The position numbers were made by a program, and so were the translations under genes. A DNA stretch of 64,000 nt from Ignavibacteria bacterium (GTDB lineage Bacteria > Bacteroidota > Ignavibacteria > Tepidaquicellales > OLB5), in contig JADZAP010000001.1 of assembly GCA_020852705.1 (NCBI GenBank), positions 62,001 to 126,000 on the forward strand, in the 5' to 3' direction. This document shows, piece after piece, positions 54,459-64,000 of the stretch (the stretch's first letter is position 1; each line of letters opens with the position of its first letter). The notes beneath the pieces were generated by a model. That model did no database searches. It saw only the letters and a program-made list of their open reading frames with translations, and was not told the origin of the DNA.

Positions 54459-55514
54459 TTATACCTTAAAATTATTTAAAACTTTAAATAATTTCTCTTT
54501 GCGGGTTGTTAACGAAAAATTTACTTCTGCACGCTCTCGTGCTTTTATGCGGAGGTTTTCATGTTTTTTATCAAGTATTTCCTTTATTATCCTTAAATAT
54601 TCTTCCATGTTATAGTCTTTAACTGCAAATCCTGCATTGCCTATAACTTCCGCAATTGCCCCGCCCTTATTTGATACCGGTATGCACCCATAAAGCATTG
54701 CTTCAACCTGTGCAATTCCAAATGCCTCGTAATATGAAAGCTGCATATATATGCTCGCAGTTTTATAATATTCAATCAGCTCTTCAACCGAACTTGTTGC
54801 AACTTTAATCTCAACATTTTCCGAATTTATAAGTGATGATAAAAATTTCAGGGTTTCAGTACCTTCATTGTGACCAATTGCATAAAATTTAACTTCATAC
54901 TCTGGGTATCTTTTGGTGAACTCCTCACCTAATTTTATGAAAAAATCAAGACGTTTGCGTTTAGCTTCCTTTATAAACTCACCTCCGCCTCCAACTGTTA
55001 TAATAATATTTTTTTTAAGCGGAATAATTTCAGCAGGTACAAATTTTAATGTATCTACACAGCAGTATATGGTTTCAATTTTTTCTGCAGGCACTGCCTG
55101 CTGAAGGTAGCTGTTTATTATTTCAGATACAGCAAACAGTTTTGTGCAGTTTTTAACTGAGTATGTTACACAAAACTTCCTGAACTTTTCCTTTAAGCCC
55201 TTCGGGCTGCCAGGCAGAATTTCATCTGCATCATATCCGCCAATATTTATTATACAAATTTTTCCAAACAGCTTTGCAAAAAATACGGGCAGTAATGAGT
55301 GATAATCAGCAAACCAGATAAATACTACCTTATAGCGGTAAATATTTAACAGCAGCCAGAACAATTGTTTTATTAAAGCAATAAAAAATCCCGCACCTTT
55401 AGTTGTATTAACCTCATACATTTCTACCGAAAACTTCTCGGAAAGTATTAAAACATCGTTTTCAACTGTACGAGCATTAAAACCTTTATGTTTTATGAAT
55501 AGCAGGGGAGTCAA
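54459..55514 (-). CDS. glycosyltransferase family 4, 351 aa
   Basis: Transfers a sugar from an activated donor with retention, GT-B fold. The C-terminal half has the donor-binding region QVEAMLYGCIPVSNKGGAIAEVI (about 270-295) with the catalytic Glu of the E-x7-E motif, and YYEAFGIAQVE before it. The N-terminal half shows KPKGLKEKFRKF-type basic helices near the membrane interface. It overlaps the methyltransferase gene by four bases (stop/start) and is translated with it. Likely acts on the same surface polysaccharide as its neighbours. Confidence 0.88.
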   Translation of the reverse strand: MTPLLFIKHKGFNARTVENDVLILSEKFSVEMYEVNTTKGAGFFIALIKQLFWLLLNIYRYKVVFIWFADYHSLLPVFFAKLFGKICIINIGGYDADEILPGSPKGLKEKFRKFCVTYSVKNCTKLFAVSEIINSYLQQAVPAEKIETIYCCVDTLKFVPAEIIPLKKNIIITVGGGGEFIKEAKRKRLDFFIKLGEEFTKRYPEYEVKFYAIGHNEGTETLKFLSSLINSENVEIKVATSSVEELIEYYKTASIYMQLSYYEAFGIAQVEAMLYGCIPVSNKGGAIAEVIGNAGFAVKDYNMEEYLRIIKEILDKKHENLRIKARERAEVNFSLTTRKEKLFKVLNNFKV

Positions 55515-56380
55515 TTGTTTTTTCTGTATAAAATAAATTTACTGTTTTTGCTGTATTTTTGAAATGGTGTAATAACTGAATCCAGAACCGAAAGGGGATA
55601 GCCAGCTAACTTACCAATAAAGTCATTATTTCTGAATACCGTCAGCCCCCCGTTTAACAACCAGAAAAATGGTTTATTAAGTAAATCAAATACCGGATAT
55701 TTGAAATCAAAGTTTTTATTAAGTAAATAATTATATCTGTGATATATTTTTAAATTTTCAGCTCCGCCATTATTAAATTGTTCATTAAGATAATCAATGT
55801 GTCTTGATACATCATGTGTATATTTACTTCCTTCGGCATGATTGGTTTTTCTGTATATACTTATTGCATCACCAACTATTATAAAACCTCCGGGCTTTAC
55901 CAAACTGCTAATATTTTTTACAGCCCTTTTAAATTTTGTATCATCTGTTATATGCAAAAGAACATCAACAATGCATATCAGGTCAAACTTGCCTGTATTA
56001 TCTTTTACAAACTCATCATCTTCAGAAATATCTTTTCTTACAAAATTAAATTCAGTGTATTTTACTTTGAGGTTTTTAACCGATTCCTCGCTAATATCTG
56101 CACCTGTATAATTTTTAACTCCGGCACGGTAAAAATAATTTGTATAAAATCCTGTGCCCGGTCCTGTTTCAAATACATTAATTTTATCATTCAGCAAAAA
56201 AGAATAATTTTTACTTAGTTCATTAATTACATTTTCAAAACCCTTAAGATATTTTTTATAAAGGATTAAATTATATGATTCAGGCCAGTTAGGCCAGCCA
56301 ACTCCTTTAAGTGAAGTGTTTTGGCTCAATAGCTTATCCCAATACTCCTGTGTTAAATTATTAGCAGTTTTTTCAGACAT
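55511..56380 (-). CDS. SAM-dependent methyltransferase, 289 aa
   Basis: Class I methyltransferase. Motif I is VFETGPGTGFYT (about 70-81) with an unusual Thr/Gly-rich loop; the acidic residue of motif II is GADIS (about 94-98), and post-motif I CIVDVLLHITDD follows. It has no signal peptide. It is translationally coupled to the glycosyltransferase (four-base overlap) and overlaps the flippase gene by eight bases, so the three form one operon. It probably methylates a sugar or lipid of the surface glycan. Confidence 0.88.
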   Translation of the reverse strand: MSEKTANNLTQEYWDKLLSQNTSLKGVGWPNWPESYNLILYKKYLKGFENVINELSKNYSFLLNDKINVFETGPGTGFYTNYFYRAGVKNYTGADISEESVKNLKVKYTEFNFVRKDISEDDEFVKDNTGKFDLICIVDVLLHITDDTKFKRAVKNISSLVKPGGFIIVGDAISIYRKTNHAEGSKYTHDVSRHIDYLNEQFNNGGAENLKIYHRYNYLLNKNFDFKYPVFDLLNKPFFWLLNGGLTVFRNNDFIGKLAGYPLSVLDSVITPFQKYSKNSKFILYRKNN

Positions 56381-57842
56381 TTATTTTAAGATATTTTCTT
56401 ATAATTTTCTTTGCAGTTTCAATTTCAATACTTTCATATATATTTAATGGTAAAAGCAATAAAGGAAATACTATGCTTGTAATTATTCGTAAAGAAATAT
56501 CAAGCCATTTTGGCTGAATATTAAAATATTGGAAAACAAATATAATAATTCCCGCTAAAATAAATATAATGCTTAATTTTAGAGTTTCATATTTAATAAA
56601 GTAAAATTTCTTTGAAAAAATATACATTGAAACTATTAGTATAAAAAATGATACAAAGGTTGAAATTGCAGCCCCATACATTCCAATTAAAGGAATTAAT
56701 AAATAGTTTAATAATATATTCAGCAGCAATGCTCCGCATTGAAAATAAAATATCAGGTCATTGCGTTTTGCATGATGATAGCTCATATATGAAATTGTAA
56801 GCATACCGTAAAATACCAATGACATTGATAATATTGAAACAAGTTTTTGCGATTCCCAATATTCCGGTTTTGTTGGGATATAAATTTTTATTATGTATGG
56901 TATCAATAAACTTATAACAATCGCACCCCAAACATATAATAAAAATGAATACGTTACTGATTTTGTAAAAAATCTGGCAGCATTAGAATCTTTCAATTTT
57001 TGCCAAAATATTGCATTAAATGCCAGCTGAAACGGTGAAATTAAAACAAATGTTAAAATACCGCTTATATTTGAGGCAAGACTGAATAAACCAACATCAT
57101 CGGGCTTGCCAATAAATCCCAGAATAAACCTGTTTACACTGTTCAAAAGCATTGAAACAACTCCGGTTAACATTAAAGGAAATGAAAATGCAATCAATTC
57201 TTTTAAATGTGCAAAACTAAAGTTAAAATTCAATCTCTTTAAAAGAAATGGCAGAAGAATAATAAATGTTATACACGGCGCAGCAAATTTAGAAATAAAA
57301 ATACCTTCAAGTTTATTATTTGTATAAATTAAAAAATATAGCTGCATAAGCAAAGCTATAACGGTTGATGTAATTGTAATAAGCAGATATTTCACGGGCT
57401 TATTTTCTGCCCGTAAAAGTGAAAGTGGTATCACCATTAATGCTTCAAAGCATGCAATTAAAAAAGTTAATACAATTATATTGCGGAATGCTGGGTTATC
57501 AAAAATAATTATTGATAATGATTCTGAAAAAATATATCCGGCTAAAATCAGTACAAGGTTTAATCCTGTAAGATACACCAGAATTGTAAATATTAATGAT
57601 CTTTTTTCCTGTTTGTTTTCAGTAAGTGTATACCACCTTAATAGTGCAGTTTCCATTCCAAATAGTGAGATGGCAAATATTATTTGCCAGAATCTCTCAA
57701 ATCTATCCAGAATACCATACTCGCTGACTGTAAAATAAATTGATATAACGGGGGTAATTATAAAAGATACAAATTTAAGTGAAATCCTGCTCAATCCGTA
57801 GATTGCGGATTGTTTAATTGTATTTTTAATATCCTGTAGCAA
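56373..57842 (-). CDS. Wzx-like polysaccharide/oligosaccharide flippase, 489 aa
   Basis: MOP-type transporter with 12-14 hydrophobic spans across its length (for example IFAISLFGMETALL, LIVLTFLIACFEAL, LLLNILLNYLLIPLIG) and a basic first loop. The family moves lipid-linked glycans across the inner membrane. First gene of the operon with the methyltransferase and glycosyltransferase. Substrate unknown. Confidence 0.9.
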   Translation of the reverse strand: MLQDIKNTIKQSAIYGLSRISLKFVSFIITPVISIYFTVSEYGILDRFERFWQIIFAISLFGMETALLRWYTLTENKQEKRSLIFTILVYLTGLNLVLILAGYIFSESLSIIIFDNPAFRNIIVLTFLIACFEALMVIPLSLLRAENKPVKYLLITITSTVIALLMQLYFLIYTNNKLEGIFISKFAAPCITFIILLPFLLKRLNFNFSFAHLKELIAFSFPLMLTGVVSMLLNSVNRFILGFIGKPDDVGLFSLASNISGILTFVLISPFQLAFNAIFWQKLKDSNAARFFTKSVTYSFLLYVWGAIVISLLIPYIIKIYIPTKPEYWESQKLVSILSMSLVFYGMLTISYMSYHHAKRNDLIFYFQCGALLLNILLNYLLIPLIGMYGAAISTFVSFFILIVSMYIFSKKFYFIKYETLKLSIIFILAGIIIFVFQYFNIQPKWLDISLRIITSIVFPLLLLPLNIYESIEIETAKKIIRKYLKINV

Positions 57843-57880
57843 TCTGCAAAATTATTTAAAAAATTAGTCTAAATAAATGA

Positions 57881-57911
57881 AAAAGGCAGGGTTATTTGCC
57901 CTGCCATTTTT
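57881..57911 (-). terminator. terminator of the ASPIC/VCBS gene
   Basis: GGCAGGG/CCCTGCC stem with loop TTATTTG, flanked by A-run and T-run. It separates this gene from the flippase operon. Confidence 0.85.
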
Positions 57912-57928
57912 GGTATAAAATTCTGATT

Positions 57929-59647
57929 TTATTTTAAAATTATCATTTTCTTTGTTTCATAGAAATCAGCAGTTTTTAATTCATAAATGTAAATACCGCT
58001 TGATAATCCTGAACCGTCAAAATCAAATTTATAAGTTCCATAAGACTGGTTTTCATTAACAATATTCTTTACAAATTTCCCGTTAATATCATAAACTTTT
58101 AATGTAACAAAACCTGTTTTAGACAAAGAATATGCTATTTGAGTTACAGGATTAAATGGATTCGGATAATTCTGTTTCAATTCAAATTTCACAGGTAATT
58201 CACTGTTTAAAATTCCGGTGGGGCATTCTGTAACAGTTAAAAACTGATTTACAGCTACATTTGTTAATATCTTGGTAATACCTATTGTCCAGTTAATTAA
58301 TATAGAGTCAATTATTGAAGCTGTACCCAAACCAAAATGCTGCCATAACATACTTTGCGATCCGTTACCTCCCTGAACATAACGAAGCATTCTTTTCCCC
58401 CCGGCAACTACTGTAACTTTTGTACCAATTGCAGATTTATTTAATGTGCATCCTTTTAATTTTATAACTATATATTTGTTGCTGTTTGATGTTATATTTT
58501 GATAAAAATAATTATTGATCGGGTTAGAAGTGCTTCCGTTTGCTACAAAAAGATCCAGTTTACCGTCGTTATTAAAATCTGCCAATGACCCGGCATCACT
58601 TGCACCGCCTCCCAATGCTACTATATCATTATTTACCTTTGTAAAACTCGCCCCGTTATTATTTATATATAATGCATTAAAACTGCCGGATCTTTTGGGG
58701 ACAAACAGGTCAATATAACCATCATTATTTATATCTCCCCATGCAGGATAGTAGCTGTAACCAAATTCCTGTGAAGGTGCCAGAGAGGTTAAAGTAAAAG
58801 TACCGTTTCTTTCATTGTGATATAATCTGTTATTATCGTTATTGTATGTAACTAAAAGGTCAAGCCACCCGTCATTATCATAATCAGCCCAGGAGCAACC
58901 TGCCCCCCACCCGATATATTGAACCGGAGCAACATTTGTGATTTTTGTAAAAGTGCCGTTACCATTATTCTTATATAAAAAACATTTTTGACTCTGGTAA
59001 TTAACAACAAACAGATCAGGCCATCCGTCATTATCGTAATCTCCCCATTGACAGCTTCTGCTTTCACCGCCATCCGTTACAATTGCTCCTGTAGTAATTT
59101 TTGTAAAAGTACCATTTCCGTTATTTTTATATAAACAGTTATTTTGATTCTGACCGTTTGAAACAAACATATCCAGCCAGCCGTCTTTGTTATAATCACC
59201 CCATGAACACCCGGTACTACTGTTTTGATCAGTAACTATATTCCCGGTAACAATCCTGGTAAACTCAGTTGAATCATTCCTGAATAGAAAATTTACATTA
59301 CTGAAATATCTGGTAATATACAGATCCAGTTTACCGTCATTTGTATAATCTCCCCATGTAACTCCGTTGCAGCTTAAATTTACATCTATCAATGTATTAT
59401 TTCCGCGGCCAAAAGTTCCGTTACCGTTATTCACATAAACCAAGATCGGACTTCTGCAGGACCAGCAGCCGTCATTCCAGGGTACAACAGCAAGATCCTG
59501 AAATCCGTCATTGTTATAATCACCCCAGGCAGACATGGAATATGAACCAACATCTGTAGCTATTATACCTGTTGTTATTCTGTTAAAATATGGCTGTGCA
59601 ATTGAAACCGATGTGCAAATAAAAATCAGTAAGATAATCTTTTTCAT
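57929..59647 (-). CDS. secreted VCBS/FG-GAP propeller with ASPIC domain and T9SS domain, 572 aa
   Basis: Signal peptide (1-18), then about seven FG-GAP/VCBS repeats with calcium-binding DYNNDGWLDLFV-type loops (GDYNNDGFQDL, GDYNKDGWLDM, ADYDNDGWLDLLV, GDINNDGYIDLFV, ADFNNDGKLDL). An ASPIC/UnbV domain follows (about 400-470: GTKVTVVAGG, RYVQGGNGSQSM, WQHFGLGTA, ILINWTIG), the combination seen in CRTAC-type surface proteins. The sorting domain is NYPNPFNPVTQIAYSL to KKMIILK. It probably binds glycans or other ligands at the surface, fitting its place among glycan genes. Confidence 0.88.
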   Translation of the reverse strand: MKKIILLIFICTSVSIAQPYFNRITTGIIATDVGSYSMSAWGDYNNDGFQDLAVVPWNDGCWSCRSPILVYVNNGNGTFGRGNNTLIDVNLSCNGVTWGDYTNDGKLDLYITRYFSNVNFLFRNDSTEFTRIVTGNIVTDQNSSTGCSWGDYNKDGWLDMFVSNGQNQNNCLYKNNGNGTFTKITTGAIVTDGGESRSCQWGDYDNDGWPDLFVVNYQSQKCFLYKNNGNGTFTKITNVAPVQYIGWGAGCSWADYDNDGWLDLLVTYNNDNNRLYHNERNGTFTLTSLAPSQEFGYSYYPAWGDINNDGYIDLFVPKRSGSFNALYINNNGASFTKVNNDIVALGGGASDAGSLADFNNDGKLDLFVANGSTSNPINNYFYQNITSNSNKYIVIKLKGCTLNKSAIGTKVTVVAGGKRMLRYVQGGNGSQSMLWQHFGLGTASIIDSILINWTIGITKILTNVAVNQFLTVTECPTGILNSELPVKFELKQNYPNPFNPVTQIAYSLSKTGFVTLKVYDINGKFVKNIVNENQSYGTYKFDFDGSGLSSGIYIYELKTADFYETKKMIILK

Positions 59648-59735
59648 AACTATAGTTGTTTAGTTATAAAAACAGTGAATTTATGTTCTATAAAATAGCA
59701 AATAAATTTGCTGTAAACAATATATAATTATATTT

Positions 59736-62342
59736 CTATTGGTTTTCGGCTGTTTCTGTGGTTTCTTGCTGTTTTTTTCTGCGGAAATACAGCCCGCCTA
59801 TGCCTATACCAAGTATAGCAGCAAGAAGTATATTTGAACCCATTGCAATATTTTTGCCGGTGTAATATGTTGAAGATTCAAATTTAAACTCAACTTTATG
59901 TTTGCCTTTAGGCACAACAACACCGCGGAATAAATAATTGGTCTTTAATATTTCCGCCTGTTTATCATCTATATATACCTTCCAGTCAGGATAGTAAACT
60001 TCGCTGACATAAAGCAGATTATTACCTGATGCATTTACATCTAAAGTAACATCATGTATATCATACGAGGTAATTACAGCCGATGCTGTTGAGTCAGCCG
60101 GCTCAATAACACTTCCCGGATCTTTTTCCAAAAATGCTGTTTCTCTTGGGTCAACCGTTCCCGCTTTTATGGTATTTAAAATTTCCAGTCCGCCCGAAGT
60201 TTTAACATTCTTTACAAAATATGCTTTTGGCAAATAATTATTGTTCCGTAAAACATACTTGCTCCCTTTAAATACAGGGGTAAACATTGAGTCACTATAG
60301 GGCTGATCGGTAATTATATATTTAGTGCTCATCAGCCGCCATGCAGCGGGATTTGTTAATCCAACAACATCATCCATATCCTGATATATTCTCAGCTTCG
60401 CGCCCTGATAGCCGTATATATTCTGCAATCGCCAGTATGCAAGTGTGTTTTCTCTAACCGGCTGTCCTTTCTGCAGATTCAGCACTCTGAAATCATAAGT
60501 ATTTTTTTCGTTCTTTAATATCCAGTCAACATAATCAGGTGTTTTAAAGTATGCTTCGCTGTCGGTTTTGTTATCCCAATGCAGAGTTTTAAAATCAATG
60601 TGCCACAGGTCAATTAAACAAATCAGTATCAGCGAAAGTATGAATATCTGATATTTAATATTACCCTTTATATAGAGATATATCATACCAAACGATACAA
60701 GCAGCAGCAATCCAACAACAAGCATTTCTGATTTTACATTATCATACGCAATCTGTGAAATTTGCCCGATATATTGCTGTATCTGCTGCTGATTTGCACC
60801 CTGTGCAGTCAGTTTCTGCACTAAAGTGCTTGATGCAACCTGTTTAAAATAAAAATCCTGAAATCCGATTATTGAAAATAATATTGGCAGTGCCAATATA
60901 GGAAATATAAATTTTGATGAATTTAAAAATTTTGCTGTAATTGCTTTATCTTTTGTTATATCAATCACTGATTTTATCCCAAATGCGGCAAGAATTACAA
61001 ATGCCGCATTTATTAGAATATGTATCATTACAGGTGCACGGAAACTTGAGAAGTAGGGCATATTATAGAATAAAATATCATATAACAGAGGCCACGTTCT
61101 GCCAAATGAAAGCAGCAGCGATAAAAAGGCAATTACAACCATTGCCTGTACCATTGCACTTTTTTTAAAGTTGTAATAAATCCCAATAAATGCCAGCATT
61201 ATTGTTATCACACCAAAATACATAGGCATTGTGTTAAACGGCATTTGTCCCCAGTATGTATTTGTTCTTTGACCTTTTACTTCAACATCGCCAAATCCTA
61301 CCCAATAGGGAACAACAAATGTTAATACTTCTTCAGGTGAAAATGACCAGTTAGTTGAATATTCATAATCAGCCGCACCCTGAACATTATTATTACCCTG
61401 CTGCTGTGTTATTGCGGGTGCCCCGCGAATTGAATATTTATTGTATTCACGGCTTGCCATGTATGAGTCAGCATACATTGCAGCACTTAGCCCTGCGCCA
61501 AGCCCAAACATAATTAGCAGGTAAAGTGCGGGCTTAAAATCAATTTTCTTTGCTAAATTAAATATCAATCTGTAAAGCAAATATACACCTGTACCTCCAA
61601 AAAAATAAAAAAGCATCTGCACGTGGTTACTGCTCATTTGCACATGAATAAAGAAAACCATTATACCAAAATATAGTAAAACCCTGAAAATATTTTCCTT
61701 AATTTTTCCTTCTGAAATAATATCATACAGCTTTTCAAGCATCAGAAGTACTGCGGGAAACATCATTACAGCTATTAGTTTACTGTTATGACCAACAATT
61801 ATCATTTGTATAATTGGTGTTATAAATACCGAGGCAATTGCTGAATATAGAGCAATAAGTTTATTTTTAAATTTATATTCAATCAAAAAATAAAATGAAA
61901 AGCCAAAAATAATATAAAACACAACAATTGCCCAAACATCATTTCCGCTGAATAGCAGATATACGGCATCGCGTAAATATACCCACACTGCATGTGAAAG
62001 GTCATACATTCTTTCCAGATGCGGAACAAGTGCAGCAAAACTTGGCATTCCGTTGAATATGTAAGGAACCCACAGCGGAAACTCGCCTTTTGCTTTGGCA
62101 TCATCAAGGAAAGTTTTAAAACTTCCCGAGGCAATATTATCCGCTGAAGAAAATACCTTACCGCCAAACAACCCCTGATTAAAAAATATCATTATTAATA
62201 TCAAAATTACTGCTAAAAACAGGGGAGTTTGCCATTTTTCCGGAATTAAATCAATTGTGTAACTTCTTGATGTATCCTTTTTTAAGGGATTAGGTTTTGC
62301 AGTACTTGTTTTTGCCTGCGATTTGTTTGTTTGTTTTGCCAT
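59736..62342 (-). CDS. YfhO family membrane protein, 868 aa
   Basis: Large integral membrane protein with about 12-14 spans in the first 600 residues, a long periplasmic loop between spans (about 280-340, rich in Gly/Asn/Gln) and a soluble C-terminal domain of about 200 residues (YFVKNVKTSGG, EVYYPDWKVYIDDKQ, HKVEFKFES). FSSADNIASGSFK and GMPSFAAL near the start and the YPDWKVYIDD phrase fit the YfhO family, thought to glycosylate lipoteichoic or other envelope polymers. A last span lies near the end. Exact substrate unknown. It lies downstream of the 449-residue glycosyltransferase (72-base gap). Confidence 0.9.
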   Translation of the reverse strand: MAKQTNKSQAKTSTAKPNPLKKDTSRSYTIDLIPEKWQTPLFLAVILILIMIFFNQGLFGGKVFSSADNIASGSFKTFLDDAKAKGEFPLWVPYIFNGMPSFAALVPHLERMYDLSHAVWVYLRDAVYLLFSGNDVWAIVVFYIIFGFSFYFLIEYKFKNKLIALYSAIASVFITPIIQMIIVGHNSKLIAVMMFPAVLLMLEKLYDIISEGKIKENIFRVLLYFGIMVFFIHVQMSSNHVQMLFYFFGGTGVYLLYRLIFNLAKKIDFKPALYLLIMFGLGAGLSAAMYADSYMASREYNKYSIRGAPAITQQQGNNNVQGAADYEYSTNWSFSPEEVLTFVVPYWVGFGDVEVKGQRTNTYWGQMPFNTMPMYFGVITIMLAFIGIYYNFKKSAMVQAMVVIAFLSLLLSFGRTWPLLYDILFYNMPYFSSFRAPVMIHILINAAFVILAAFGIKSVIDITKDKAITAKFLNSSKFIFPILALPILFSIIGFQDFYFKQVASSTLVQKLTAQGANQQQIQQYIGQISQIAYDNVKSEMLVVGLLLLVSFGMIYLYIKGNIKYQIFILSLILICLIDLWHIDFKTLHWDNKTDSEAYFKTPDYVDWILKNEKNTYDFRVLNLQKGQPVRENTLAYWRLQNIYGYQGAKLRIYQDMDDVVGLTNPAAWRLMSTKYIITDQPYSDSMFTPVFKGSKYVLRNNNYLPKAYFVKNVKTSGGLEILNTIKAGTVDPRETAFLEKDPGSVIEPADSTASAVITSYDIHDVTLDVNASGNNLLYVSEVYYPDWKVYIDDKQAEILKTNYLFRGVVVPKGKHKVEFKFESSTYYTGKNIAMGSNILLAAILGIGIGGLYFRRKKQQETTETAENQ

Positions 62343-62413
62343 TTACTATTTAATAATTGCTGTAAGCTTATTTTTAATTTTATATTTTTAATTGCTGATT
62401 TGTATTTTCTGAT

Positions 62414-63763
62414 TTATATTTGCTGTGCAAACACTTCGGCAAGCTTTTGTGTTAAAAGCTTTCTTTCATATTTATCAGCAGCATTTTTATTTTGAGATGG
62501 TAAAATTGCCGTATTATTTTCAAAAAAACCATTATATAATTTAAGGTAATTTTCTTTTAATATTTCAGGGCGGTTATGCGGTGTAATTATTCCGGCATTT
62601 GTTTCAATTAGCAGGTCTTTTGCTTCGCCATCTCCGGTGATTGCAAATATCGGCTTACCTGTTATAGCAGCCGCACCAAGATACTCAAACACTTTTCCGC
62701 TTAGTATCATTTTTGAATATTTATCCTCGTCAATCAATAACAGCATTGCATCGGCTTTCATTAAATAATCAATGCTTTTGGAGTGGGGGACGTATGGAAT
62801 AAGCTCAATACATTCTTTAAGCGGAGAATTATTTATATAACTTAAAATATCACTTCCCAATCTTCCAACAAATATAAATTTAATCTTATCCTTTTCAACT
62901 TTATTTTCATTCACAAGTTCACCAACAGTATTTAAAAGGTAAAACGGATTTCGTTTGCCGTACATTGAGCCAGTATATACAATAGTAAATTTATCATTTT
63001 TTTTATTCGGAACTGAGGCATTTGTATAATCCTCTTTATCAAAACCGTTTCTTAAGAGTATAAAATTTGTTTTTGCAGCAATTTTTGGATATTTCCGCTC
63101 AAAATCTTCTTTCATTCCGCCTGCTACAATTGTTACTGCATCAGCATTATCAAGAGTAGTGCGTTCATATTTCTTATCAATTTTTTTTGGCAAAAACCAC
63201 CTGTTAGGTGTTGTTAAATAATCTGTCCACGCATCGCGGAAATCAGATACCCACGGTATTTTTTTGCCGAGCAATTTTTCTGAATACTTTTTCAGCTCCA
63301 TTGCAATTAACGCGCAGGTATATGGCGGTGATGATGAAAATATTATATCAGGTTTATGTTTTTCTATAATTTTTTTGCCTTCTTTTACTGCGTATTTCTT
63401 CCAGCCAATTCTTGCATCGGGTATAAAAAATGTTGCTCTTACAAATTCAGCTAATTTATCTCTTATGCCTGATTTATTACCGCCATCTATATTATTTACA
63501 TCAACTGCAGTATCTTTTGGCTTACCTGTTAACTTGCGGTAATGGCTGTATGGTTCAAAAATATCTGTGCGGTAAACAGTAATTTCCGGTGGAATTTCCT
63601 GTAACAAAGATTCATCTCTTGCCGGAAAATCACCATCTTTCACTGTAAGTACAATTGGCTGCCACCCAATAGCAGGCAGGTATTTTACAAACTTTAATAC
63701 CCGCTGAACTCCCGGTCCCCCGGAAGGAGGAAAGTAATATGATATGATTAATGCCTTTTTCAA
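62414..63763 (-). CDS. glycosyltransferase family 4, 449 aa
   Basis: GT-B fold sugar transferase. The N-terminal donor/acceptor half starts MKKALIISYYFPPSGGPGVQR, the usual FPP...GG...R opening of this family, with SSPPYTCALIA near 145 and VSDFRDAWTDYL near 165. The C-terminal half has FTIVYTGSMYGKRNPFYLLN (start of the donor domain), SKMILSGKVFEYLGAAAITGKPIFAI (E-x7-E region) and a final helix. It precedes YfhO on the same strand; the pair likely acts on one polymer. Confidence 0.9.
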   Translation of the reverse strand: MKKALIISYYFPPSGGPGVQRVLKFVKYLPAIGWQPIVLTVKDGDFPARDESLLQEIPPEITVYRTDIFEPYSHYRKLTGKPKDTAVDVNNIDGGNKSGIRDKLAEFVRATFFIPDARIGWKKYAVKEGKKIIEKHKPDIIFSSSPPYTCALIAMELKKYSEKLLGKKIPWVSDFRDAWTDYLTTPNRWFLPKKIDKKYERTTLDNADAVTIVAGGMKEDFERKYPKIAAKTNFILLRNGFDKEDYTNASVPNKKNDKFTIVYTGSMYGKRNPFYLLNTVGELVNENKVEKDKIKFIFVGRLGSDILSYINNSPLKECIELIPYVPHSKSIDYLMKADAMLLLIDEDKYSKMILSGKVFEYLGAAAITGKPIFAITGDGEAKDLLIETNAGIITPHNRPEILKENYLKLYNGFFENNTAILPSQNKNAADKYERKLLTQKLAEVFAQQI

Positions 63764-63869
63764 CTATTTTAATTTAAAACAAAACAATATATCGCAGTAA
63801 ATACAGAAAGTATTAATTTATAAATGGTTTTTCTTTGAGCCCTAGCCGCTTAGTCTGTGGCTTTAGGTT

Positions 63870-64000
63870 TTAAGCTTTTTTACCAACAACCAAAACCCCC
63901 GTTCCTTCGGGTTTGTTTTTATCATTTACATCAAGCAGCATAAACAGCAGTGTCCACCAGATTGTTAATGAATAATAAAAGGGAAGTATTATAAAAAATA
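63870..64000 (-). CDS. C-terminal end of a membrane protein (partial)
   Basis: A minus-strand frame runs off the right edge and ends at TAA 63870-63872. The visible 42 residues are a hydrophobic span (FFIILPFYYSLTIWWTLLFM) followed by LLDVNDKNKPEG and a short tail ending VVGKKA. The charged tail after a last span is typical of an inner-membrane protein; the family cannot be told from this piece. It is upstream of the glycosyltransferase and probably in the same operon. Confidence 0.6.
   Translation of the reverse strand, partial: FFIILPFYYSLTIWWTLLFMLLDVNDKNKPEGTGVLVVGKKA

Overview
The window looks like a piece of an Ignavibacteria-type genome (Bacteroidota/Chlorobi side). This is an inference from the AT-rich sequence, many starts without a Shine-Dalgarno site, and seven secreted proteins that end in the type IX secretion (T9SS) sorting domain beginning with NYPNPFNP and ending in KKMxLIK. 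Most genes are ordinary housekeeping or envelope genes. The unusual material lies between genes and inside a few of them.

Layout. 1-3600 is an accessory patch: a tiny Cys-rich protein, a decayed reading frame, an unknown membrane protein, two tiny lipoproteins, about 600 bases of hairpin-rich GC-richer noncoding DNA, and a secreted beta-propeller. 3.6-18 kb is mostly metabolism and chaperones: three SDR oxidoreductases, an alpha/beta hydrolase, glutamate dehydrogenase, a zinc-ribbon protein, aldehyde dehydrogenase, an HMA-like secreted protein, the coenzyme-binding subunit of methylmalonyl-CoA mutase, an HTH-GHKL-STAS regulator coupled to a secreted PLD3/4-like phospholipase D, and groES-groEL under CIRCE. 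18-23 kb holds three T9SS cargo proteins. 22.9-33.7 kb holds a heterodimeric ABC exporter, rdgB, tRNA-Thr, a large REC-PAS-histidine kinase, an M24 aminopeptidase, tRNA-Ser, a second tiny Cys protein and agmatinase. 33.7-52.7 kb holds dnaX, a three-gene array of sialidase-like propellers, an outer-membrane-barrel/SppA fusion, another propeller, a SprE/PorW-like TPR lipoprotein, a HIT protein, an S9 peptidase, a diheme cytochrome c and a 714-residue propeller cargo. 52.9-64 kb is a surface-polysaccharide region: two glycosyltransferases, a methyltransferase, a Wzx-like flippase, YfhO and an ASPIC/VCBS cargo, and it runs off the right edge inside a membrane-protein gene.

How they work together. 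The T9SS cargo, the SprE/PorW-like lipoprotein and the polysaccharide genes all concern building and displaying the cell surface. The ABC pair, the SppA fusion, the S9 peptidase and groESL are export and quality-control functions.

Most notable. Both tRNA genes are followed by a broken partial second copy of themselves in which loops or arms are replaced by short perfect palindromes; two of these, in the tRNA-Thr copy, share the form TCCCG...CGGGA. A related kind of palindrome (CCCCTC...GAGGGG) sits in frame inside the sorting domain of two T9SS cargo proteins and encodes an extra peptide, much like the Rickettsia palindromic elements. Intergenic relatives occur at 7981-8076 and 32283-32315. 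A separate multi-helix element at 2195-2382 has no protein explanation. These three observations are the best candidates for undescribed biology here.
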